Shown here: positions 1 to 6,029 of the stretch, in pieces
How positions within the stretch are numbered: the first letter of the stretch is position 1
Layout: each line of letters begins with the position of its first letter
DNA from: Hyphomicrobiaceae bacterium
GTDB taxonomy: Bacteria; Pseudomonadota; Alphaproteobacteria; Rhizobiales; Hyphomicrobiaceae
NCBI GenBank assembly: GCA_017353825.1
Contig: JAFMSC010000068.1
Span: 1-13,038 of the forward strand
Direction: 5' to 3'
DNA length: 13,038 nucleotides
Notes under the pieces: model-generated
What the model was told of the DNA's origin: nothing
Database searches by the model: none
Seen by the model: only the letters and a program-made list of their open reading frames with translations
Position numbers and translations under genes: made by a program

Positions 1-408
1 AAGCCCTTCAGGGCCGCGGATGTAGCACAGCCGATACGCGTCTTTATACTGAACAACTTCGCCCACGAGCTGCGCGCCGCGCTTACGGAGCCTCTCGAGC
101 GTCTCGTCGATATCATCCACGGCGAACATAACGCGTAGGTAGCCTAGAGCGTTCACCGGAGCGTTCCGGTGATCCGCGACGGCAGGCGGCGTGAGAAACC
201 GGGAGAGCTCGAGCCGGCCGTGGCCGTCCGGCGTGCGCAGCATGGCAATCTCGACGCGCTGATCGCCCAGTCCAGTGACACGTCCAGCCCATTCTCCTTC
301 GATTGTGGCCCGCGCTTCGAGATCGAGGCCGAGCTCGCGAAAGAAAGCGATCGTCGCTTCGAGGTCATCGACGACGATTCCTACGTTGTCCATCCGTTGT
401 AGCGCCAT
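1..408 (-). CDS. VOC-family (glyoxalase/bleomycin-resistance fold) protein, 3' end outside window
   Basis: Reading from ATG at 408 leftwards gives 136 open codons to the window edge, with no stop, so the gene is partial. The product begins MALQRMDNVGIVVDDLEATI and continues with a FFRELGLDLEARA stretch, a VEIAMLRTPDGHGRLELSRF stretch (about residues 52-71), then NALGYLRVMFAVDDIDETLERL (about residues 86-107) and ends at YIRGPEGL. This is the two-module beta-alpha-beta-beta-beta pattern of the VOC superfamily, cytosolic enzymes that usually bind a metal in the fold. About ten C-terminal residues (normally a GPEGI-(I/V)-x-LAE-type end) are probably missing. The substrate cannot be told. The start at 408 fits family N-termini better than the later ATG at 393. 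No Shine-Dalgarno is visible; see the promoter entry, which suggests a leaderless transcript. Confidence 0.88.
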   Translation of the reverse strand, partial: MALQRMDNVGIVVDDLEATIAFFRELGLDLEARATIEGEWAGRVTGLGDQRVEIAMLRTPDGHGRLELSRFLTPPAVADHRNAPVNALGYLRVMFAVDDIDETLERLRKRGAQLVGEVVQYKDAYRLCYIRGPEGL

Positions 409-414
409 GTATCC

Positions 415-442
415 AATCTACAAGTGGCTATTATTCTGACAA
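415..442 (-). promoter_or_regulatory. Candidate promoter of the VOC gene, possibly leaderless
   Basis: On the minus strand there is TTGTCA (437-442), a 16-base spacer, then TAGATT (415-420). The ATG at 408 begins seven bases past the -10 box, where transcription would be expected to start, and no Shine-Dalgarno sequence lies in between. This suggests a leaderless mRNA. It is inferred from sequence pattern only. Confidence 0.35.
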
Positions 443-487
443 CGGACCGTGGGGCACTGGTTCAGAAGCGGTGTCGACGCGGTGCTC

Positions 488-817
488 TCACGTCAGCGCA
501 AGCCGGCTTCGCCGGCGAGGCGCCCTTCGGCACCGTCGGCCAGATGTGATCGCTTTGAACGCCGCCGGCGTCAAGTACCCGAGACTCGAATCGGGTCGGA
601 CTTCGTTGTCGTGGCGTCGCCAGGCTTCATATTCACCTTCGCGTCGGCACGATTCTTGAACACCACTGCAGCGACGGACGGCCGGTCACGGAACTTGTCG
701 TTTGAACGAGCCGTCCGCGCGGTTCTGCCACGGTTTGCCCGGATCGATGCAGCCGGTCTCAATGCGCGCGGTTTGCAGCCAGCGCAGGATGGCGGTCGCC
801 ACGAATTCCGGCTCTAG
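488..817 (-). pseudogene. IS3-family transposase (orfB) C-terminal relic with two frameshifts
   Basis: Three minus-strand frames in succession spell the end of an IS3-family DDE transposase. From about 811, PEFVATAILRWLQTARIETG is followed by CIDPGKPWQNRADGSF. One extra base in the TTT run at 701-703 shifts to NDKFRD and, further on, KNRADAKVN. One missing base near 630 shifts to EAWRRHDNEVRPDSSLGYLT, then PAAFK at about 551-565. The reading stops at TGA 488-490. Family members have DNG before PEF and ESFN where this copy has GSF, so both the second catalytic Asp and the catalytic Glu are gone. The N-terminal two thirds of the transposase, orfA and the left terminal repeat are absent. It is a dead remnant that marks past insertion activity beside the TctC operon. 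Confidence 0.85.
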
Positions 818-1103
818 TTGGGTGGCGTTCAGCGGGCCATTCTCTCAACCTTCAGCTGGTCGGAAATCGGCAGGCAGGTCACCTCGCCACCCCCATTTTG
901 ATCGAAGCGGCGGCCGCTTCTTAGCCTTCGTGTCTCTCGCTGGAGCCATGCTATGGATGCGCTGAATGTCGATCGAGCCTGGCACTTGCGTACAAAAACG
1001 TCGCCGTGGTCCCACACGTGCTTGCACCTGGCTGCACCTGTGCGGGTGTCTGCGCGCCCCGCAATCGTCGGGACGAATCGCAGTGCCGACGAGGAGAGGT
1101 CTT
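818..1103. other. Non-coding stretch between the IS relic and the TctC gene
   Basis: No frame on either strand gives a recognisable protein, and the open frames here have random-looking composition. It should contain the promoter of the TctC-type operon, but no convincing -35/-10 pair stands out. The frame of the TctC gene is open back to 966, but the extra 46 residues look like translated non-coding DNA, and the strong ribosome-binding site lies just before 1104. Confidence 0.5.
1091..1099 (+). promoter_or_regulatory. Ribosome-binding site that fixes the TctC start
   Basis: GAGGAGAGG ends four bases before ATG 1104. It selects 1104 over the upstream in-frame ATG at 966, which has no such site and would put 46 basic, Cys-rich residues in front of a normal signal peptide. 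Confidence 0.8.
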
Positions 1104-2078
1104 ATGAGTAGGTTTGTACGCACAGTACTCGCACTGTTGCTGGCCCCTGTGGCACTCGGCACGGTCTCTCTGGCATTCGCCGCCTATCCCGAGCGCCCGG
1201 TCAAAATAGTGGTCGGGTTCTCTGCCGGCGCCTCGTCAGATATCGCAGCGCGCATCCTCGCCGAGGAGCTGTCTAAGACGCTGGGCCAGCGCTTCATCAT
1301 TGAAAACCGGCCGGGCGCTGCGAGCAACAACGCGGCCGCCGGTGTCGCCAAGGCCGAGGCGGATGGCTACACTCTCTTCCTTGGCTCGGTGGCAAACGTC
1401 ATCAATGCCAGCATCAAGAAGGCGACGAGCGTAAACCTCCTGAGCGAACTCAAGCCGATCGCGCTGGTCTGCGCTCTTCCGAACATTCTGGTCGTGCACC
1501 CATCGGTGAAGGCGACGACGGTCAAGGAGCTGGTGGCGCTTGCGAAGTCTGACCCCAACAAGCTCAATTTTGGCTCGGCAGGTGTAGGCACCTCTCCGCA
1601 TCTCGCGGGCGAGCTGTTCAAGATGATGGCCGGCATCGAGATGGTGCATGTGCCTTACGGCGGCACGGCGCAGGCCGCGCAGGACCTCGTTGGCGGGCGG
1701 CTGCAGCTCATGTTCTCTCCGGCTTCCACGGCGCTGCCCCAGATCGAGGCCGGAAACTTGCGTGCAATCGCCTGGGCGACGGCTGCCCGTGGCGCAAGCC
1801 TGCCCGATTTGCCGACGGTGGCGGAGTCTGGCTTTCCCGGCTTTGACACGTCGATCTGGTTTGGACTGCTCGCGCCGCTCGATACTCCGGACCCGATCCG
1901 CGATCGGCTGGCGGAAGCTGTCGGTCGGGCCCGGCGGTCGAAGGCGGTGCTGACGTCGTTCCGGGCCCAGGGAATTGAGCCCTTGGAAGGCGGACCGGCT
2001 GCCTTCGCTGACTACATCACCGGCGAGACTGCAAGGTGGTCCGAAGTGGCCGTCAAGGCTGGCCTGATAAAGCAGTGA
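1104..2078 (+). CDS. TctC/Bug-type periplasmic tripartite tricarboxylate receptor
   Basis: The 324-residue product has a signal peptide (basic MSRFVR, hydrophobic residues 8-24, likely cleavage after AFA before AYPERPV). The mature protein follows the Bug/TctC pattern: YPERPVKIVVGFSAGASSDI, then GQRFIIENRPGAASNNAA, ADGYTLFLGS, LNFGSAGVGTSPHLAGELFK, the HVPYGGTAQAAQDLVGGRLQ block and LPTVAESGFPGFD. These proteins are extracytoplasmic binding proteins for carboxylates, amides or aromatic acids. Some serve TctAB transporters and many are orphan sensors or receptors. No tctA or tctB lies in the window, so this looks like an orphan receptor whose ligand is unknown. It is followed after 13 bases by the GlcG/HbpS-like gene in the same direction, so the two are probably co-transcribed. 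Confidence 0.95.
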   Translation: MSRFVRTVLALLLAPVALGTVSLAFAAYPERPVKIVVGFSAGASSDIAARILAEELSKTLGQRFIIENRPGAASNNAAAGVAKAEADGYTLFLGSVANVINASIKKATSVNLLSELKPIALVCALPNILVVHPSVKATTVKELVALAKSDPNKLNFGSAGVGTSPHLAGELFKMMAGIEMVHVPYGGTAQAAQDLVGGRLQLMFSPASTALPQIEAGNLRAIAWATAARGASLPDLPTVAESGFPGFDTSIWFGLLAPLDTPDPIRDRLAEAVGRARRSKAVLTSFRAQGIEPLEGGPAAFADYITGETARWSEVAVKAGLIKQ

Positions 2079-2091
2079 GGGAGCGCAGAAG

Positions 2092-2616
2092 ATGGCGCGA
2101 CTACTTGCCTCAGAATGTCGTCCGTTCTTCGACGCGGTCGCGGAAAAGGCCAATGCGATGGCGGCGCCGGTCTCGATGGCCGTGGTCGGTCCCGAAGGCC
2201 ATCTCATCGCCCTGGAGCGTATGGACGATGCAGGGTTCATCACACCTGAGACGGCGTGGGCCAAGGCATTTACCGCCGCGGCCTTCCGCTCCATGAGCCC
2301 ACGATTTCCCGACGGGCTCGTGATCCAGAAATGGTTCCAGGAGCGCAATCCTCAGATGATGGTCGCGGCGGCCATCCTATCGGGTGGGCGCATCGTGGCC
2401 TCCGGCGGGTGCGCGCCGATCTTCAAAGGCGACGAGATGGTGGGTGCCTACGGGATCAGCGGCGGTACCTCGGACCAGGACGAGGTCATGGCTCGCTACG
2501 CGCGCGAGAAGGTCGGATGGGCCCACACGCCGGCGCACGACACGACGCCCGCGAGCCTCAAGGAGCACATCAACGAGCTCTATGCAAAGGCTGGTCTGGC
2601 AGAGCGCAAGCTGTAG
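2092..2616 (+). CDS. GlcG/HbpS-like (heme-binding/DUF336 family) protein
   Basis: The protein is 174 residues, a usual length for the family, with no signal peptide. Family landmarks are an N-terminal helix followed by PVSMAVVGPEGHLIALERMD (residues 26-45), the helix ETAWAKAFTAAAFRS (53-67), and the glycine-rich end SGGCAPIFKGDEMVGAYGIS (104-123) followed by GGTSDQDE. These match the HbpS/GlcG fold (Pfam family PF03928). HbpS of Streptomyces binds heme and senses redox state, but most bacterial members sit beside catabolic genes with unknown roles. A GAGGGAG ribosome-binding site overlaps the stop of the TctC gene and lies about 8 bases before the ATG. The pairing with a TctC receptor suggests a role in uptake or catabolism of the same small molecule, which is inference. 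Confidence 0.9.
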   Translation: MARLLASECRPFFDAVAEKANAMAAPVSMAVVGPEGHLIALERMDDAGFITPETAWAKAFTAAAFRSMSPRFPDGLVIQKWFQERNPQMMVAAAILSGGRIVASGGCAPIFKGDEMVGAYGISGGTSDQDEVMARYAREKVGWAHTPAHDTTPASLKEHINELYAKAGLAERKL

Positions 2617-2731
2617 GAACATTGCGTGCGAGGAGATGGCGCGCTCGTTGATCGCGTCCATGCGGTCGCCCTGTCAGCCAGGAAGGTTTGGCAAGAACGG
2701 CCGGTGGGAAGATGGCCGGGCTCCGCCCTTA

Positions 2732-2962
2732 TTACCCCTTCGGCTGTTTGCGCGACCACTCCAGGAATTGCTTGAACAGGCGCTGTTGCTCTGCGGCGTC
2801 GTGAGCCTTGGTCGACTGCGGGCGCGCTTGGTGGAGGTCGATGGCGCCCGGGGCTGCCTTGGCGGGGGCGTTGATCGGAGCTATTTCCGCTCTCGCCCTA
2901 TCGTGCTCTTGGCGCGCGCGTATCGCCTTCGCTGCGACGGAGAAAGGTGGGACAGATGAGGC
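2732..2962 (-). pseudogene. Open minus-strand remnant without a start codon
   Basis: A minus-strand frame is open from just after a TGA at 2963-2965 to a double stop (TAATAA, 2729-2734). It reads as a hydrophilic, coiled-coil-like tail including IRARQEHDRARAEIAPINAP and AEQQRLFKQFLEWSRKQPKG. The composition and the double stop look like a real protein C-terminus. However, the frame has no ATG, GTG or TTG near its beginning, and its first half overlaps the end of the next gene in another frame. It may be the tail of a gene whose front was lost. I do not recognise the family. Confidence 0.3.
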
Positions 2963-3515
2963 TCAAGCAGCTCCACGACCCTCGCGTATTCGCCTCTCTT
3001 GAACGGGCATGCCCCGCCTCTGACGCGGCGACAACCGCCGCCTTCTGCTCCTTGGGAGGTGCCTTCTTCAGTTGCTCCTGGCGGAAAAGCCGCTCTTGCT
3101 CGGCGATGCGGTCGAGCTCGGAGAAATCCCCCATGAGCACGTCCCTGGCATGCTCAAGGAGGGCGGCGGCCGTCTCGGTGACATCCGCCGGTTGGTCGGG
3201 CTGCTTTCGTCGGCGCTTCGATACCCTCTCGAACTGCAAGACCTGCCTCAGCTGAAGAAGCCTATTGATTGGCAGACCACGACCACTGGCCCCGGGACCA
3301 GAGGTACGAAGACTTTTCGTCCAGGCAGCAGTTCCCCAGTGAATTCCTTCGACTTCGATTACTGTGGTGGCGTTCCCGATTCGCACGCCGAACCTGTTGA
3401 CATCCCGGCCCCGCGGCGGCAGGTCGACAAATCCCAACCTGCGAATGAGCGGCGCGGACACGGCCAGGACGCATTCGCGGAACTCCTCGAAGGATGGGAT
3501 CAGCTTTCCGTTCAT
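2881..3515 (-). pseudogene. Uncharacterised protein with one frameshift; C-terminal TPR-like motif
   Basis: Translation starts at ATG 3515 (GGGAG six bases upstream; the earlier in-frame ATG at 3629 lacks a site). The product begins MNGKLIPSFEEFRECVLAVS and has VNRFGVRIGNATTVIEVEGI followed by HWGTAAW. A basic linker comes next, then a long charged helix region (ALLEHARDVLMGDFSELDRI, then AEQERLFRQEQLKKAPPKEQ). Near 3010 the frame breaks. One missing base restores AFKRGEYARVVELLEPHLSH and a natural stop at 2881-2883. The restored end resembles a single TPR-type repeat. Repaired length is about 211 residues. No signal peptide or membrane segment is seen. I do not recognise the family; its place opposite an immunity-like cassette suggests a toxin/immunity or accessory role, without proof. 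Confidence 0.6.
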
Positions 3516-3607
3516 GCAGGCTCCCATCGGGCACGACACCGTGACGACATGGATGGCCACATTCGGGTCGGGTTCGCATGCCAAGCGCTGCCAAGGAGCG
3601 CGATGCC

Positions 3608-3957
3608 ATGAAGTACGACACGACTTCAATCGAGGTTATCGACGATCCGGTCGCCTTCATTCGGCGCCGGCCAGAGATGTTCGTTGCGCCGGGAGTGGTC
3701 CGCCCGGAGCTTCTGGCGACCTGCCCAGGCGCGCGATGCGCTCGACTTTGGGTGCGCGCATGTCGAGGTTTATCACGTCGGTGACTGGTGGGCCCGTGGC
3801 CAGCGCCGAGGACTGGCTCGCTTATCGCAACGATGTGGGCGCGCGACGAGGAGGTCCCATGGCTGCCGTCGAGCACGGCTCGCCGGCGCTCGCGCGGCTC
3901 ATGGAGGACGCAAACGTCGACTTCATCTTCGATGCGAAACGCAAGTCGCTCGTGTGA
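3608..3957 (+). pseudogene. Multiply frameshifted gene, N-terminus recalling topoisomerase B-subunit motif
   Basis: The start at ATG 3608 has an AAGGAG site at 3593-3598. The first frame reads MKYDTTSIEVIDDPVAFIRR then RPEMFVAPGVVRPELLAT. The sense frame then jumps near 3722 to ARDALDFGCAHVEVYHVGDW, near 3793 to VASAEDWLAYRND, near 3843 to DEEVPWLP, and between 3855 and 3885 to ALARLMEDANVDFIFDAKRK, ending at TGA 3955-3957. That makes at least four breaks in 350 bases, so no functional product is expected. The RRRPEMF stretch followed by a helix and a VEVYHVGDWW strand recalls the RxRPxMY region of GyrB/ParE-like GHKL proteins. This likeness is weak and the gene could be something else. Original length was about 116 residues. 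Confidence 0.55.
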
Positions 3958-3974
3958 TCGCGCGGAGGCGGAAG

Positions 3975-4337
3975 ATGTACGTGACCTTCACAGCGGATGA
4001 AACGGGACTGCTGAAATGAGATGGCGCGGCGAACACCGGCGTCAAGGCCGGGAACGAGTACCTGATATTCAGCCGCGGCCTGGACGACGACGAGATGGAA
4101 GATTGGGGAGTCTACCCAGAGTACCGCGACCAGATCAATGGAGGCTACGACTGCATCAAGCCCGGCATCCCGTGTCGAAACCACCTCGACGTCGAGCTGA
4201 CGAAGCCGATCGACCGACGCAAGGAGATCGACGGGTTTCACGTTGCACTTGCTCTATCGGGCGAGCAATGGGAGAGCCTGGCAGCAGGGCTGAGGAAGGT
4301 CCTTCGCGGCTCGCCCGTTCTCAAGGTGATCGCATAG
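3975..4337 (+). pseudogene. Immunity-protein-like gene (possibly Imm10-like) with internal TGA
   Basis: ATG 3975 has GGAGG at 3964-3968. Its frame reads MYVTFTADETGLLK, hits TGA at 4017-4019, then continues in the same frame as DGAANTGVKAGNEYLIFSRG, MEDWGVYPEYRDQINGGYDC, LDVELTKPIDRRKEIDGFHV and WESLAAGLRKVLRGSPVLKV, ending with TAG at 4335-4337. Repaired, it is about 120 residues, acidic, without signal or membrane segment. The YPEYRDQINGGYDCI block with a following LDVEL strand and a GLRKVLRG end resembles single-domain immunity proteins of polymorphic toxin systems, Imm10 being my best guess at low confidence. The ATG at 4095, which a gene finder would choose, lacks a Shine-Dalgarno site and cuts off the conserved N-terminal third. 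Confidence 0.55.
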
Positions 4338-4374
4338 GCCGGATGCGGTATCCGCCAGGAGAAAGCGGGCCCAG

Positions 4375-4833
4375 GTGAAAGTCATCCGCGGCGACCCTGT
4401 GAAGCTGGCGCTCGACGGCCGCTTCGATGTCATCGTGCACGGCTGCAACTGCCAATGCGCGATGGGCACGGGCATCGCGAAGACGATCAAGCAGGTGGTG
4501 TTCCCCGAAGCCCACAAGCCGGACCTGGCGACGGCGAAAAGGCAGCCGCGCCAAGCTGGGGTCGCTGTCCGCGGCCACCGTCGAACGCAACGGCCGCAAG
4601 CGCACCATCTCAATGGTTATACGCAGTTCCATTGGCGCGGCTCGGGCGTGCTGGTGGACTACGATGCCGTGCGCTCGGTCATGCACCGGCTGAAAGAGTC
4701 GTATTCCGGGTGCGCCATCGGCTACCCGAAGATCGGCGCGGGCCTAGCCAAGGGCGATTGGAGCACCATTGCCGCTATCCTTGAGGAGGAATTGGCGGGC
4801 GAGGACCACACGCTCGTCGAATATCAGCCGTGA
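4375..4833 (+). pseudogene. Phage-type macro-domain protein, ORF open but 24 residues out of frame
   Basis: Translation from GTG 4375 (AGGAG at 4357-4361, rather far) gives 152 residues: MKVIRGDPVKLALDGRFDVI, VHGCNCQCAMGTGIAKTIK, FPEAHKPDLATAK, then NGYTQFHWRGSGVLVDYDAV and a C-terminus with IGYPKIGAGLAKGDWSTIAA and ELAGEDHTLVEYQP. These are the ADP-ribose-binding loops of the macro-domain family that binds or removes ADP-ribose. Residues 56-79 make no sense in this frame. The next frame over the same bases reads GSRAKLGSLSAATVERNGRK followed by RTIS, the expected family sequence. One extra A in the run 4537-4540 and one missing base near 4609-4612 cancel each other. The protein could be made, but part of its central sheet is replaced, so folding is doubtful. 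Confidence 0.8.
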
Positions 4834-5085
4834 CCGGCAAGGCGCTCTGCTGCTCGCGATCTCGTCGGGGGCAGCACGCGGGCACAGCCCAACATAGCCC
4901 AACTTTCTCGGATAGGTCGAGGAAGCACGATCCGCCCCGGCGAATGGCGACATGCTTGGCGAGGTCTGGGAATGTCGAAGCTCAGGTTGCTTCTCGGCCG
5001 CTTAAAAGTGTGGGGCATATTTGTGGCTGGTCGTCATGGGACGGGCCTAATCTGCAAATAATAACAACAGGTTACGAGAGATTTC
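4834..5085. other. Non-coding stretch between the macro-domain gene and the tRNA
   Basis: I see no recognisable protein in any frame, no integrase fragment and no hairpin followed by a T tract. The bases next to the tRNA (5041-5085) are AT-richer than the surroundings. As the segment directly downstream of a tRNA 3' end, it would be the expected place for an island attachment junction, but I find no second copy of the tRNA 3' end elsewhere in the window. Confidence 0.5.
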
Positions 5086-5161
5086 TGGTGGAGCCGAGGG
5101 GAATCGAACCCCTGACCTCGTGAATGCCATTCACGCGCTCTCCCAACTGAGCTACGGCCCC
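5086..5161 (-). tRNA. tRNA-Ala (anticodon GGC)
   Basis: The minus strand folds as a full 76-base tRNA with encoded CCA. The acceptor arms GGGGCCG and CGGCTCC pair with one G-U. The D arm is present (GTAGCTCAGTTGGGAGAGC). The anticodon stem CGTGA/TCACG encloses the loop ATGGCAT, giving anticodon GGC at 34-36, which reads alanine codon GCC. The T arm GGGGTTCGATTCCCC is canonical. The 3' end (5086) faces the decayed cassette on the left. Confidence 0.96.
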
Positions 5162-5386
5162 GGGGCCGGGAAGGTGCGCCTTCGACCGGCAGGCGCCTAA
5201 CTAGGCTGCCGGGGGAGATTATGCAAGAGGCATGGGGGCGTGCATCGGCGCGGGGGCCCCGCGATCGGTCGGGTTGAGGCCTGCGCAACCCGCTGAATTT
5301 GCGCGTTAGATCGCAGAGAGAGGAGGCCGCCCGGGCAAGCGGTTGAGCCCCTGGGTCGCGCTGGGTCTGACGGCTTGCCGGCGCTA
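5162..5386. other. Intergenic region with hairpins between the zrg-like operon and the tRNA
   Basis: It holds no convincing gene. Several inverted repeats occur: GCGCAA/TTGCGC (5283-5288 and 5299-5304, 10-base loop), a CGCGGGG/CCCCGCG pair around 5250-5265, and a CCGGCA/TGCCGG pair with inner GCCT/AGGC around 5180-5210. None is followed by a T tract on the minus strand, so none is a clear intrinsic terminator, although one could end the zrg-like operon transcript. The tRNA promoter must lie in the part nearest 5162. Confidence 0.4.
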
Positions 5387-5983
5387 CTACCGGTGCTCCA
5401 CCATCTCCGCGTCCAGGCTGTAGCCGGCCTCGGCGAGGTCCGTGAGGGCCGTGGTGACCTTGAGGGTGCCCGTCACCCACACGGGTTCGAAGGCGCTGCT
5501 CACGTCGAAGCCGTTGTCGCTCTTGACGTAGACGATCTGGTTTGCGGGCGGCGGCGGCACGTGGATGCAGGCCCCCACGAACGGCACCAGCAGGAATTCC
5601 TTGACGCGCGTGGCATCGAAATCGAGCGACACCACATAGCCGCCGATACGCACGCGCTTGCCGTCGAGCGCCGTCACCACCGGCGCGGGCGCATCACCCG
5701 ACTTGCCTGGACCGGACATCCAGCGTCCCTCGGGCGGCAGGGAGGCGGGCGGCGTGCCTTCGTGCGGGTTGGCGGGGTTGAAGGGGATGGCCGGGCGGCC
5801 GGCAAGGAAGGACTTCGGAGGCCCTGGCGGCGCCGGCGGCACGAGCTGGGCCCATTTCAGCTCCAGGGGCGGTTCCACGGCGTGCGAGGATCGCGGGCCC
5901 GGAGCGACCAGGGCAAGGTCGAGTCCCAGGAAGAAGACGAGTGCCGCGGAGGCGGCCAAGGCGCGTCGGCTCCAAACCCGCAT
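5387..5983 (-). CDS. DUF3299-domain exported protein, last gene of the zrg-like operon
   Basis: The 198-residue product has an N-terminal signal/anchor (MRVWSRR then hydrophobic residues 8-27). A proline-rich linker (about 48-100) follows, then the DUF3299 domain with LDGKRVRIGGYVVSLDFD (106-123) and the block LLVPFVGACIHVPPPPANQI (131-150), where Cys139 and His141 are typical of the family, then a beta-rich end. It is a periplasmic or membrane-anchored protein. Members are regularly encoded with an ABC transporter of the FtsX/MacB type and a DUF2796/ZrgA-like protein, as here. The C-H pair could bind a metal, but this is inference. It starts 46 bases after the permease stop, with AGAGGGA before the ATG. 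Confidence 0.88.
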   Translation of the reverse strand: MRVWSRRALAASAALVFFLGLDLALVAPGPRSSHAVEPPLELKWAQLVPPAPPGPPKSFLAGRPAIPFNPANPHEGTPPASLPPEGRWMSGPGKSGDAPAPVVTALDGKRVRIGGYVVSLDFDATRVKEFLLVPFVGACIHVPPPPANQIVYVKSDNGFDVSSAFEPVWVTGTLKVTTALTDLAEAGYSLDAEMVEHR

Positions 5984-6029
5984 GTCAGAGGTCCCTCTCG
6001 ATGCGTACGAACTCGTTCCGTCGTGGTCC

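Noticed and set aside
430..470. Plus-strand peptide with SDNGPWG, resembling a transposase DDE motif
   Set aside because: It is a single short match with no other transposase sequence around it on that strand; probably coincidence next to the real minus-strand relic.
1029..1043. Sigma-54-like element TGGCTGCACCTGTGC upstream of the TctC gene
   Set aside because: GG and GC spacing is right, but the -12 and -24 boxes match only in part, and such matches are expected by chance in GC-rich DNA.
966..1103. 46-residue N-terminal extension of the TctC protein
   Set aside because: A strong ribosome-binding site and a standard signal peptide start at 1104; the extension looks like translated non-coding DNA.
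5250..5304. Hairpins as an intrinsic terminator of the zrg-like operon
   Set aside because: Stems are present but no T tract follows on the minus strand.
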